NCBI RefSeq assembly: GCF_002234405.1
Contig: NZ_NMQT01000030.1
Coordinates: 93,846-157,845, forward strand
DNA: 64,000 nucleotides
DNA from: Amycolatopsis thailandensis
GTDB lineage: Bacteria > Actinomycetota > Actinomycetes > Mycobacteriales > Pseudonocardiaceae
Direction: 5' to 3'
Shown here piece by piece: positions 42,542 through 52,175 of this stretch. Each line of letters begins with the position of its first letter. The first letter of the stretch is position 1. The position numbers were made by a program, and so were the translations under genes. Below the pieces are notes generated by a model, which saw only the letters and a program-made list of their open reading frames with translations, made no database searches and had not been told where the DNA came from.

Positions 42542-43123
42542 TCACTCCAAGGCGCGATCCCGCGGCGATTCGATGGTCAGGGGAGCCGACGTACCACCGG
42601 TCAGCTGGTTCAGCTGGGTCATCGTGCGGTCCAGCTGCTCGGCCAGTCGCGGGATCGTGCTCGACGGCAGATAGGCCTCGGCACCCGCGTCGAGGAGGCG
42701 GCGAACCGGGCCTTCGTACTTGACCCCGAGTTCGGCGTCCTCGATCTCCGTGATCACGATCCGGGCCTTCGGATACAGCGCCCGGAAGTTGCCGATCAGC
42801 TGTGGGCTGGCGGGCGGGACCAGCAGCACGTCGACGGTCGGGGGAGCCGAGTGCAGGTCCAGGACGAGGTAACCGGGGCCGAGTCGCTCGGACAACGAGT
42901 CCCGCGCCGACGCTGACAGCTTCATGGCGGTGGCCACGACGGTGATGTCCTCGGAGTCCGTCGAAGGAGCCGGTTCTTCTTGAACAGCGCCGGAAATCGT
43001 CCCGATGGTCTCGCCGTTCCGGGTGATACGCACGTCCTCGCCGGGACGGAGGGTGTCGATGAGAGCTACGAGTTCTTCAGGAAGCTGGGTGGCGTCGACC
43101 CACCGCTCGGACTGATCACTCAT
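42542..43123 (-). CDS. Hypothetical protein with Phd/YefM-like N-terminus
   Basis: A 193-residue soluble protein. Residues 1-55 resemble the N-terminal DNA-binding part of Phd/YefM-type antitoxins or operators: ATQLPEELVALIDTLRPGED, then Val-Arg-Ile-Thr-Arg-Asn-Gly-Glu-Thr-Ile-Gly-Thr-Ile. A Pro/Glu linker follows, and about 75-165 form an alpha/beta domain with YLVLDLHSAPPTVDVLLVPP that I do not recognise. No toxin gene is adjacent: the GH20 operon terminator precedes it and the DUF222 repeat follows. ATG 43123. Could be a stand-alone regulator; function not assigned. Confidence 0.6.
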   Translation of the reverse strand: MSDQSERWVDATQLPEELVALIDTLRPGEDVRITRNGETIGTISGAVQEEPAPSTDSEDITVVATAMKLSASARDSLSERLGPGYLVLDLHSAPPTVDVLLVPPASPQLIGNFRALYPKARIVITEIEDAELGVKYEGPVRRLLDAGAEAYLPSSTIPRLAEQLDRTMTQLNQLTGGTSAPLTIESPRDRALE

Positions 43124-43141
43124 CACCCCATAATGGCGCAA

Positions 43142-43196
43142 GTCCGTGAAGGCCTCCTTGAGGGACCCAGGGTCCCTCAAGGAGGCCTTCACGGAC
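43142..43196. terminator. 55-nt perfect palindrome terminating the GH20 operon
   Basis: Two exact 27-nt arms (43142-43168 and 43170-43196) around one base, 10 nt after the GH20 stop. Half-site GTGAAGGCCTCCTTGAGGGA. Confidence 0.88.
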
Positions 43197-43206
43197 AGGT
43201 GGTCGC

Positions 43207-44619
43207 TTACTTCTGGCGCGGACGGCCCGGAACCCCCGGCCGCGTTTGCCACGGCTGCGGCCCGTCGAGCGGCCGGTATTCGACGCCCAGCGCGTCCAGT
43301 CGCGGCAGGTGGTGGTCCCGCAGGCGCGGCAGGAACTCCGCGTAGTCCCGCCCCGCCGGGTCGCTCCACGCCACCTCGGCGAAAGCGCACAGACGCGGGA
43401 AGGCGACGTAATCCACTCGCCGCACGTTGTCGAGATGCTCCGCCCACACCTGAGCCTGCGCGCCGAGAATCGACTTCCCCTCGGGGAAATCGGACGGCAC
43501 CGGCTCGTAGCCGTAGAAGCTCTCCAGTGTGCTCAGGTAGCCGACGGGGATCGGCTCGTCGGGGTGATCGGACTGCCGGTGGTCCAGGTAGACGTGGTCC
43601 TCGGGACACATGACGACGTCGTGACCGGCGGCCGCGGCGCGCGCCCCTGCCGCCTCGCTCTGCCAGGAGCCGATGACCATCGGCGGCAGGTCACCCGCTT
43701 CGAGCACCTCGTCCCAGCCGAGGGGACGACGTCCCCGCTCGACCAGGTGCTGGGCGATCTCGCGGACGAACCAGCCGTGTTCCTCGGTCGCGCCGGGGAC
43801 TTCGTCACCGCCGAGGGCGATGACCTCCGACGGGAAGATGTCCAGTACGTGGTCGAAGACGCGCTTGAAGAAGTCCACGGTGGACTTCTCCGTGTTCAGC
43901 AGCGACGTGCTGATGCCCCAGCTCGTCCACACCTCCCACGGTTCGTCTGTTTCCGGTCCGAGTTCGGGATAGGCGGCGATCGCGGCCCGCGCGTGCCCGG
44001 GGATGTCGACCTCCGGGACGACCGTCACCGAACGCTCGGCGGCGTACGCGACGATCTCACGGAGGTCGTCGACTGTGTAGAACCCGCCGTGCGGCCGCCC
44101 GTCGCGCTCCGGCCCGTCGTGCCGACCGACCATGGACGACTTCCGCCAGCCGCCGACCTCGGTCAGCTTGGGGAACTCGGCGATCTCGATCCGCCAGCCC
44201 TGGTCGTCGGTCAGGTGCAGGTTGAGCACGTTGAGCTTGTGCGCGGCGATCAGGTCGATGAACCGCAGCACCTCGGCCTTGGTCCGGAAGTTCCTCGCGA
44301 CGTCGAGAAGACAGCCACGCCAGCCGAACCGCGGGTGGTCGGTGACCACACCGCACGGGATCGTCCGTTGTCCACTGTGGATCGAAGTCGCCCGGAACGC
44401 GTCCGGCCCGATGAGCTGCCGGAGCGTCTGGCGGCCGTAGAACTCGCCCGCCGCGTCGGCCGCGTGCAAGGTCACGCCGGACGGGTCGATCTCCAGCCGG
44501 TAGCCCTCGGCCGGCAGCAGTTCGTCGGTCCGCACATCCACTTCGGACGGTACGGAACACTGTCCCGGCAGCGGTTCCACCGAGACGGGACGGGGGAGCA
44601 GAGTTTCGAAGCCAGGCAT
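43207..44619 (-). CDS. Cytoplasmic GH20 beta-N-acetylhexosaminidase
   Basis: Hydrolyses terminal beta-GlcNAc residues from chito-oligosaccharides. 470 residues: an N-terminal GH20b-like domain (about 1-90) and a TIM barrel with LNLHLTDDQGWRIEI, the His-Gly-Gly-Phe-Tyr-Thr and VPEVDIPGHARAAI motifs, and the catalytic pair Asp272-Glu273 in Leu-Gly-Gly-Asp-Glu-Val. There is no signal peptide, so it acts inside the cell on imported di- or oligosaccharides. Last gene of a long same-strand operon, 1 nt after the permease stop and followed by a perfect palindromic terminator. In Streptomyces a GH20 gene (dasD) follows the chitobiose importer dasABC, the same logic. Confidence 0.93.
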   Translation of the reverse strand: MPGFETLLPRPVSVEPLPGQCSVPSEVDVRTDELLPAEGYRLEIDPSGVTLHAADAAGEFYGRQTLRQLIGPDAFRATSIHSGQRTIPCGVVTDHPRFGWRGCLLDVARNFRTKAEVLRFIDLIAAHKLNVLNLHLTDDQGWRIEIAEFPKLTEVGGWRKSSMVGRHDGPERDGRPHGGFYTVDDLREIVAYAAERSVTVVPEVDIPGHARAAIAAYPELGPETDEPWEVWTSWGISTSLLNTEKSTVDFFKRVFDHVLDIFPSEVIALGGDEVPGATEEHGWFVREIAQHLVERGRRPLGWDEVLEAGDLPPMVIGSWQSEAAGARAAAAGHDVVMCPEDHVYLDHRQSDHPDEPIPVGYLSTLESFYGYEPVPSDFPEGKSILGAQAQVWAEHLDNVRRVDYVAFPRLCAFAEVAWSDPAGRDYAEFLPRLRDHHLPRLDALGVEYRPLDGPQPWQTRPGVPGRPRQK

Positions 44620-44620
44620 G

Positions 44621-45496
44621 TCAGCCCTTCACCGCGCCGCCCATGACGGACACGAGTCGTCGTTGCACGAGAATGAAGAACACCAGCACCGGGATGGTCA
44701 TCAGGGTCGAGCCCGCCATCACCGCGCCCCAGTCGGTGTCCTCCGGTTTGAAGAACACCAGGATCGCCAGCGGGAGCGTCTGGTTCTCGGTGTTGGAGAT
44801 GATGAACGTCTTGGCGAACAGGAAGTCGTTCCACGCGTGGATGAACGCCAGCACGCTGATCGCCACCAGCCCGGGCGCCACCAGCGGGAAGAGGATCTGC
44901 CAGGTGAACCGCATGCGGCTCGCCCCGTCGATCTTCGACGCCTCCTCCAGCTCCTGCGGCACCGCGGCGACGAACCCGCGCAGCATCCAGATCGCGAACG
45001 GCAGGCTGAACGCCAGGTGTACCAGGATCAGCGAGCCGAGGTGGTTGGTGCCGAACGCGGGCGCGACGTCGCCGACCGACCGCATCAGGAAGAACAGCGG
45101 AATGGTCAGCGCCTCGACCGGCACCATCTGCGCCACCAGCACCATCACCAGCAGGACGGTCCGGCCCTTGAAGTTGAACCTCGTCAGCGCGACCGCCGAG
45201 AGGAACGACAGCAGCAGCGACAACGCCACCACCACGACGGCCACGATCACGCTGTTCAAGAAGAACATCGCGAAGCCCTCGCCGCTGAGCACCCGCTCGA
45301 AGTGCTCCAGTGTCGGCGTGAGCGTCCAGGGGCGGGGGTTCTCCGCCTGGATCTGCCCGGTGGGCTTGAACGCCGAAAGCACCATCCAGTACACCGGGAA
45401 CGCGACCATCCCCGCGATCACCACGCAGATGATCTCGGCGATCAGCCTGCCGGGCCGCTTGACCCGCCGAGTCTTCGGCGCCGTCGTCACACCCAT
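44621..45496 (-). CDS. ABC sugar transporter permease (MalG type)
   Basis: Second inner-membrane permease of a carbohydrate importer, 291 residues, six hydrophobic segments. The cytoplasmic EAA loop that contacts the ATPase is visible: EEASKIDGASRMRFTWQILF with Pro-Leu-Val-Ala-Pro-Gly. No ATPase gene is in the operon, as usual for actinomycete sugar importers that share MsiK. ATG 45496 has GGAG upstream and overlaps the previous permease by 10 nt; GTG 45490 would give a 4-nt GTGA overlap. Works with the binding lipoprotein at 46447-47730. Confidence 0.92.
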   Translation of the reverse strand: MGVTTAPKTRRVKRPGRLIAEIICVVIAGMVAFPVYWMVLSAFKPTGQIQAENPRPWTLTPTLEHFERVLSGEGFAMFFLNSVIVAVVVVALSLLLSFLSAVALTRFNFKGRTVLLVMVLVAQMVPVEALTIPLFFLMRSVGDVAPAFGTNHLGSLILVHLAFSLPFAIWMLRGFVAAVPQELEEASKIDGASRMRFTWQILFPLVAPGLVAISVLAFIHAWNDFLFAKTFIISNTENQTLPLAILVFFKPEDTDWGAVMAGSTLMTIPVLVFFILVQRRLVSVMGGAVKG

Positions 45497-46446
45497 CCCG
45501 CGCTCCGGCGTTGCGACCGGACGTACAGCCCGGTGATGGACAGCAGCAGCAAGGTCATCACGACTCCGAGCGCCGCGCCGAGACCGTATTCCTGTCCGGC
45601 GAAGGCCTGTTGATAGGCGAAGACGTTGAGCACGAGGTTGCGCCCGGCCACGCCGCCGCCGTTGGTCATCACATAGATCTGGGTGAAGATCTTGAAGTCC
45701 CAGATGATCGACTGGATGGTGGCGATGGTCAGCAGCGGCCGCACCATCGGCAGCGTGATCGACCACGTCGTGCGCCAGGTCGACGCGCCGTCGAGGTACG
45801 CGGCCTCGATGACCTCCTCCGGCACGCCCTTGAGCCCCGCGTACATCGTCACCATGACGAACGGGAACGAGCACCAGATGACCTCGGCGGCCACCAGCCC
45901 GAACGTGCTGTAGGTGTCGAAGGTCCAGGAGTGGTTCGCCATCCCGGTGAACCCGAGGCCCGAAAGCACCTCGTTCACCAGGCCGAAGTCGGCGTCGAAC
46001 AGGAACAGCCAGACGTACGATCCCGCCATCGCCGGGGTCGCCCAGGCGGCCAGCGCCGCCAGGAACAGCGGGACCCGTGCCCAGGTGCGGACCCGGGTCG
46101 CCAGGACGGCGAGGCCCGTCCCGAGCGCGAGACTCCCGACGACGCAGACCGCGGTGAAGCCGAGGGTCTTGGCCAGCACCTCCCAGAACTGGAGGTTCTG
46201 CAGGAGATCGGTGTAGTTCTGGAAGCCGAGGAACACCAGCGGCGCGTTCCCGACCGCCTGCGGCTGGCCGTAGTCGTAGAACGAGATCAGCACGAGCTGG
46301 TAGATCGGGTACACCAGCATCGCCAGCAGCAGGATGCCGCCGGGCGCCAGGTAGAGCAGGGCGGCCCGCCCGTCCCGGCGACGGCGGGGCGACCGCCGTG
46401 CCGGGACGGCCGGAGCCGTGGTGCGGGGGATTTCCTTGGTGACCAC
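45487..46446 (-). CDS. ABC sugar transporter permease (MalF/UgpA type)
   Basis: First permease of the importer, 319 residues, six membrane segments after an Arg-rich cytoplasmic N-terminus. EAA loop: Glu-Val-Ile-Glu-Ala-Ala-Tyr-Leu-Asp-Gly-Ala-Ser-Thr-Trp, then ITLPMVRPLL. GTG 46446 directly abuts the stop of the binding-protein gene (46447). It overlaps the second permease. Its partner ATPase is encoded elsewhere. Substrate is inferred from the operon to be a chitin-derived sugar. Confidence 0.92.
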   Translation of the reverse strand: MVTKEIPRTTAPAVPARRSPRRRRDGRAALLYLAPGGILLLAMLVYPIYQLVLISFYDYGQPQAVGNAPLVFLGFQNYTDLLQNLQFWEVLAKTLGFTAVCVVGSLALGTGLAVLATRVRTWARVPLFLAALAAWATPAMAGSYVWLFLFDADFGLVNEVLSGLGFTGMANHSWTFDTYSTFGLVAAEVIWCSFPFVMVTMYAGLKGVPEEVIEAAYLDGASTWRTTWSITLPMVRPLLTIATIQSIIWDFKIFTQIYVMTNGGGVAGRNLVLNVFAYQQAFAGQEYGLGAALGVVMTLLLLSITGLYVRSQRRSAGWV

Positions 46447-47730
46447 TTAGCCGAACGCCTTGTTCATCTCGGCGGACGCGGTCGCGAGCGCGGCCGCCGG
46501 GTCTTTGCCGCCGGTCGCGATCTGCTGGATCGCGGTCGGCAAGACGTTCTGCGCGTCGATCTTCGACCAGGCCGCGGTGGCGGGGACGAACTTCGTGCCC
46601 GCGGTGAGCGTGTCGACGAACGGCTTGACCGACGGGTCGCTCGCGGCGAGCTTCTGCTGGACGCTGCCGAGCGTGGGCAGGTTGCCCATGGCGACGTACA
46701 TCTTCTCCTGGTACTTCGCGCCACCGAGCAGTTCGGTGAACTCGACCGCGAGGCTCTTGCGCTTGGTCGCGTTGAACACGCCGAGCAGGTTGCCGCCCGC
46801 GAACGCCGGGGCGATCTTGCCCGCCTCGGTGCCCGGGATCGGGATGATCGCGTACTTGCCCTTCACCTGGCCGGCCTCGACGGCCTTGCGGTTGAAGTCA
46901 CCACCGATCGACATGCCCGCCTTGCCACCGGCGAACGCCGTGATGCTCTGCGTCCCGGTGAGGTTGGCGCACTGCTCGGGCGGGCAGATGTCCGCCTTCA
47001 GCAGGTTCGAGTACGCCGTCACGCCGGCCTTGGCCTGCTCGGAGTCCACAGTGGACTTCCACTTGTCGCCGTCCTGCTTGGCGATCTCGCCGCCGTGTGC
47101 CCACAGGAACGGAAGCATCGCGTAGGTGTACTTGCCACCGACGGAGATGCCGTACAGCTCCGGCTTCTTGGCGCGGATCGTCTTCGCGGTCTCGGTCAGT
47201 TCCGCCAGCGTCGTGGGCGGCTTCAGACCGAGTTCGGCGAAGAGATCCGTGCGGTAGTACAAGGCGCGGATGCCGGTGAACCAGGGGAGCCCGTAAGTCT
47301 TGCCGCCGGACTTCGCGGTTTCCAGCACCGCCGGGAGGATGTCCGCCCCTTCCTTCCACGACGAGAGGTCGCCGGTCAGGTCGGCCAGCGCGCCGGTGGC
47401 GGCGTAGCTGGAGACGTCGGTGTTGCCGAACTCGGCGACGTCCGGCGCGCTCGCGGGGTCGTTGAAGGCGCCGGAGAACTTGTCCGCGCGGCCTTCCACC
47501 GGGATCCACTGGACGTCGACCTCGACACCCGAATGCGCCGCCTTGAACTCGGCGATCGCCTCCTTGACCGCGGCCTCCTTCGGCGCGCGGTTGGCTTCGT
47601 CGAACAGCCAGACCCGGACGGTGCCGGTCTTTTCGTCACCGCCGCTCGCGGCGGGGGTGTTCTGGGCCGGCGCGCAGGCCGCGACGAGGCCCACCGCCGC
47701 GAGGCCCGCGATGAGCACGCGAGTTCTCAT
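46447..47730 (-). CDS. Sugar-binding lipoprotein of ABC importer
   Basis: A 427-residue extracellular solute-binding lipoprotein (family 1). Signal peptide about 1-18 with lipobox Val-Ala-Ala-Cys; the mature protein shows the two-lobed pattern: Val-Arg-Val-Trp-Leu-Phe-Asp, Ala-Pro-Asp-Val-Ala-Glu-Phe-Gly, the aromatic Gly-Leu-Pro-Trp-Phe-Thr-Gly-Ile-Arg-Ala-Leu-Tyr-Tyr-Arg and late Pro-Ala-Phe-Ala-Gly-Gly. A Cys pair in DICPPEQC may be a disulphide. AAGGAGA precedes ATG 47730. It follows the lactonase gene by 13 nt and is followed by the permeases. By context it binds (oxidised) chito-oligosaccharides, like DasA or NgcE; the ligand is not proven. Confidence 0.92.
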   Translation of the reverse strand: MRTRVLIAGLAAVGLVAACAPAQNTPAASGGDEKTGTVRVWLFDEANRAPKEAAVKEAIAEFKAAHSGVEVDVQWIPVEGRADKFSGAFNDPASAPDVAEFGNTDVSSYAATGALADLTGDLSSWKEGADILPAVLETAKSGGKTYGLPWFTGIRALYYRTDLFAELGLKPPTTLAELTETAKTIRAKKPELYGISVGGKYTYAMLPFLWAHGGEIAKQDGDKWKSTVDSEQAKAGVTAYSNLLKADICPPEQCANLTGTQSITAFAGGKAGMSIGGDFNRKAVEAGQVKGKYAIIPIPGTEAGKIAPAFAGGNLLGVFNATKRKSLAVEFTELLGGAKYQEKMYVAMGNLPTLGSVQQKLAASDPSVKPFVDTLTAGTKFVPATAAWSKIDAQNVLPTAIQQIATGGKDPAAALATASAEMNKAFG

Positions 47731-47743
47731 GGAATTTCTCTCC

Positions 47744-48874
47744 TTATGCGAAAAAGACGGAATTGACCTGGGGGAGCGCCAGTTTTCCGGCGACGGCCCC
47801 CGGGAGACCGGTGGTGGGATCACGCGGCAGCCAGCTCAGCGTGCCGGACTTGTCGCTGGAGACGTAGAACCAGCTTTCGGTCGGATCCAGGGTGATGTGC
47901 CGCGGGTAGACGCCGCCGACGGGCGCGTTGTTCAGCAGCGTCAAGGACTTTCCGTCCTCACCGACGCCGAACGACGCGATCGTGTCGGACCCGCGCACGG
48001 ACGCGTAGACGAACTTCCCGTCCTTGGACGTGGTGATCTCGCCCGGGTACTGCTCGCCGGGCGTGCCCGCCGGAACGGCCTTGACGACCTGTCCGGCGGT
48101 CAGTTTCCCGGTGGCCGGGTTCCACGCCGCGACAGTCACCTCGGCGCGCAGTTCGCCGAGGATGTACGCGTACCTGCCATTCGGGTGGAAGACGAGGTGA
48201 CGCGGCCCGGCACCCGAGGGGAGCTTCAGCTGCTGGTTCAGCTTCAGTTTCCCGGTGGCGACGTCGAGTTTGTAGACGTAGACGGAGTCCGCGCCGAGGT
48301 CGACCGAGAGCACCCACTTGCCGGTGGGGTCGTTGACCACCTGGTGCGCGTGCGCGGCACGCTCGGCGCCCTTGTGCTGGGCCAGATCGACGACGTCGCC
48401 GAGCTTTCCGCCCGCGAGGATCGGGAGGACGACGACGCTGCCGCTGCTGTAGTTCGCGGCCAGTACGTACTTCTGGCTCGAGTGGACGCACAGATGCGTC
48501 GGGTGCTGGCCCTTCGCCGATTTCTTGTTGAGCAGCTTGGGCTTCGCCGGATCAGTGAGGCTGAGCGCGGAGATCTGCCCGTTCTCGTCCTCATTGGTCA
48601 CGTAGAGCGTCTTGCGGTCGGCGCTGATGTCGAACCAGGAAGCGTTGCTGACTCCCGGGATCGTCCGGTCGACGACCACCGCGTTCGTGGCCGCGTCCCG
48701 GTGAGCGACATCGAGCCCGTGCCCGGAACTGGTGTAGCTGCTGACGTAGATGGCCCCGGTTCCCTTCGGTCCACAGGTCTGTTCGGAGGCGTTCGCGAGG
48801 TGGGAACCGAGAACGGTGGTGAGTCCAGCCGCTCCGACGGCGCCGAGGAAGGTGCGTCGATCGAGTCCGGTCAT
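47744..48874 (-). CDS. Tat-exported lactonase (seven-bladed propeller)
   Basis: A 376-residue protein of the 6-phosphogluconolactonase-like (Lactonase_7-bladed) family: Tyr-Val-Ser-Ser-Tyr-Thr-Ser near residue 43, Gly-Gln-His-Pro-Thr-His-Leu with conserved His, HAHQVVNDPTGKWVLSVDLG, and Gly-Pro-Arg-His-Leu-Val-Phe-His-Pro-Asn-Gly. The N-terminus is a twin-arginine signal, Asp-Arg-Arg-Thr-Phe-Leu-Gly, then a hydrophobic stretch, so it works outside the membrane, unlike the pentose-phosphate enzyme. GGGAGAG precedes ATG 48874. It lies between the GntP permease and the ABC importer. An extracellular sugar-lactone hydrolase fits opening of the C1 lactone produced by chitin oxidation; that is inference. 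Confidence 0.85.
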   Translation of the reverse strand: MTGLDRRTFLGAVGAAGLTTVLGSHLANASEQTCGPKGTGAIYVSSYTSSGHGLDVAHRDAATNAVVVDRTIPGVSNASWFDISADRKTLYVTNEDENGQISALSLTDPAKPKLLNKKSAKGQHPTHLCVHSSQKYVLAANYSSGSVVVLPILAGGKLGDVVDLAQHKGAERAAHAHQVVNDPTGKWVLSVDLGADSVYVYKLDVATGKLKLNQQLKLPSGAGPRHLVFHPNGRYAYILGELRAEVTVAAWNPATGKLTAGQVVKAVPAGTPGEQYPGEITTSKDGKFVYASVRGSDTIASFGVGEDGKSLTLLNNAPVGGVYPRHITLDPTESWFYVSSDKSGTLSWLPRDPTTGLPGAVAGKLALPQVNSVFFA

Positions 48875-48901
48875 CGTGATCTCTCCCAGCTTTCAGGTGG
48901 T

Positions 48902-50290
<1,389 letters not shown>

Positions 50291-50377
50291 CGGGCACTCC
50301 CGGGGTTCTGTGTTTGTTGGTGAACCCGCGATTGACGAGGTGGGTTCGAGCGTGTGGTCACTTCGGGTAGATACATG

Positions 50378-51970
50378 TCAGCTCCGCCGACTAGCTCTGA
50401 GCGAATGGCCGGCGAGGGCGCCGGTCGGTTGACCATCGTCGATGGCGGCGACACCGTTGACGAAGACATGGGGGATACCGGCGGCCTGCTGCCGCGGCTC
50501 GTCGAACGTGGCGGTGTCGGCGACGGTTTCCGGGTCGAACAGCACGAGGTCGGCCGCGTATCCGGCGCGGACGAGTCCCCGGTCGGTCAGCCGCAGGCGC
50601 CGCGCGGCGCGGCCGGTGAGGTGGGCGACGCATTCGGCGAGGTCGAGGACGCCGAGCTCGCGGACGTAGCGCGCGAGATAGCGCGGGAACGTGCCCCAGG
50701 CGCGGGGATGCGGCCGCGCGCCGACGAGGAGGCCGTCACTGCCGCCGGTGTGCGTGCGGTGCCGCATGATCGCCTGGACGTTCTCCTCGTGCCCGACGTG
50801 CATCAGGCAGGACGTGCCGAGCTTTTCCGAGAGCAGGACGTCGAAGTACAGCTCCGCGGCCGGTTTCCCGGCCCGCTGCGCCGACGCGGCGACGGAATGT
50901 CCGACGAGGTGGGAGTTCTCGTCCCGGCGGACACCGTTGATCTCGATGGCCTCCCAGTCGATCGGCACGCCGTGCGCGCCGTCCGAGCCGGTCTCCTCGA
51001 TCTCGGTGCGGATCCGCTCGCGGGTGTCCACATCGGACAGACGGGCCAGCGTGGCGTCGAGCCCGCCCTCGGTGGACCAGCTCGGCAGCAGCGCGGAGAG
51101 GTACGTGGCGCCGGGAAGGTAGGGATAGGTGTCGAGCGTGATGTCGCAGCCGTCGTCGAGCGCTTCGTCGAGCAGCTCCAGCAGGTTTCCCGCCTTGCCC
51201 TTGTTCACCGAGAAGTTCATGGTGGCGTGCGCGAGGTGCAGCGGGCAGCCCGAACGGCGGGAGACGTCGACCATCTCGCCGAACGCTTCGAGCGCGCCCT
51301 TGCCGTAGCTGCGGTGGTGCGGACTGTAGAAACCGCCGTTCTCTCCGACGACCCGGCACAGTTCGACGAGTTCTTCGGTGGTGGCGTACATCCCCGGCGT
51401 GTAGGTGAGCCCGGACGACATGCCCATCGCGCCTTCGGCGAGACCGGTCGCGACGAGTTCCTTCATCGCGTTCATCTCGGCTTCGGTCGCGGGCCGGTCT
51501 TCCCAGCCGACGGTGAGCATCCGGACGGTCCCCTGCGGCACCAGGTAGGCCGCGTTGACCGCGACCCCGGCGTCCAGCCGGTCCAGGTACTCGCCGACCG
51601 AGCGCCAGTTCCAGTCGAAGCCGGCCGGATCGTCGTTCCATCCGGCGAGCTGCTGGCGCAACGACGCGAGGACGTCGTCGTTCACGGGCGCGTAGGAGAG
51701 CCCGTCCTGCCCGAGAACCTCGGTCGTGACGCCCTGGGAGAGCTTCGCGAGGTGATCAGGGTTGGCAAGCAGCTGGAGATCGGAATGCGAATGCATGTCG
51801 ATGAACCCGGGCGCGAGCACGAGTCCGTCGGCGTCGATGGTGCGACGGCCCGCGAGCGAGCCGGGTTCGGCGACACTGGCGATCCGGCCACCGGAGATGC
51901 CCACGTCGTGCCTGGTGAGCGGATCCCCGGTGCCGTCGGCGACCAGTGCGGAGCGGACGACGATGTCCAT
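50378..51970 (-). CDS. Amidohydrolase of the N-acyl-D-amino-acid deacylase family
   Basis: A 530-residue cytoplasmic metal-dependent deacylase. Metal ligands His60 and His62 in FIDMHSHSD, then His in Ser-Pro-His-His-Arg-Ser, Leu-His-Leu-Ala-His-Ala and a C-terminal Met-His-Val-Gly-His-Glu-Glu. In classical D-aminoacylases the segment after the barrel entry reads Gly-Asn-Cys-Gly and the Cys is a zinc ligand; here it reads Gly-Gln-Asp89-Gly, so metal site and specificity differ. AGAGGAAG precedes ATG 51970. Flanked by GntP and the PLP deaminase. By context it could remove acetate from N-acetyl-glucosaminate; an N-acyl-D-amino acid is the other option. Confidence 0.88.
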   Translation of the reverse strand: MDIVVRSALVADGTGDPLTRHDVGISGGRIASVAEPGSLAGRRTIDADGLVLAPGFIDMHSHSDLQLLANPDHLAKLSQGVTTEVLGQDGLSYAPVNDDVLASLRQQLAGWNDDPAGFDWNWRSVGEYLDRLDAGVAVNAAYLVPQGTVRMLTVGWEDRPATEAEMNAMKELVATGLAEGAMGMSSGLTYTPGMYATTEELVELCRVVGENGGFYSPHHRSYGKGALEAFGEMVDVSRRSGCPLHLAHATMNFSVNKGKAGNLLELLDEALDDGCDITLDTYPYLPGATYLSALLPSWSTEGGLDATLARLSDVDTRERIRTEIEETGSDGAHGVPIDWEAIEINGVRRDENSHLVGHSVAASAQRAGKPAAELYFDVLLSEKLGTSCLMHVGHEENVQAIMRHRTHTGGSDGLLVGARPHPRAWGTFPRYLARYVRELGVLDLAECVAHLTGRAARRLRLTDRGLVRAGYAADLVLFDPETVADTATFDEPRQQAAGIPHVFVNGVAAIDDGQPTGALAGHSLRASRRS

Positions 51971-52032
51971 GATGATTCTTCCTCTGCGGCGGTGGAGGAC
52001 GGATCAGGGTGTGTTGGCGGAGCTGAAAGTCG

Positions 52033-52044
52033 ACCTGTACAGGT
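52033..52044. promoter_or_regulatory. 12-bp palindrome upstream of the deacylase gene
   Basis: ACCTGTACAGGT, 62 nt before the deacylase start, of the kind bound by GntR/HutC regulators. The 205-nt gap 51971-52175 also holds a long-range inverted repeat (GGCAGGGCGC at 52089-52098 and its complement at 52132-52141) that could end the upstream deaminase transcript. Confidence 0.45.
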
Positions 52045-52175
52045 GACCGAACGTGAACCCGCCCGGCCGAAGGCCCCGCTATCGCGGTGGCAGGGCGCCG
52101 TATCCGCATCCGTGATGTGGATGACCAGGCAGCGCCCTGCCGACGTCGATCGCGGTCGCGGGTTCACCAGGCAAC

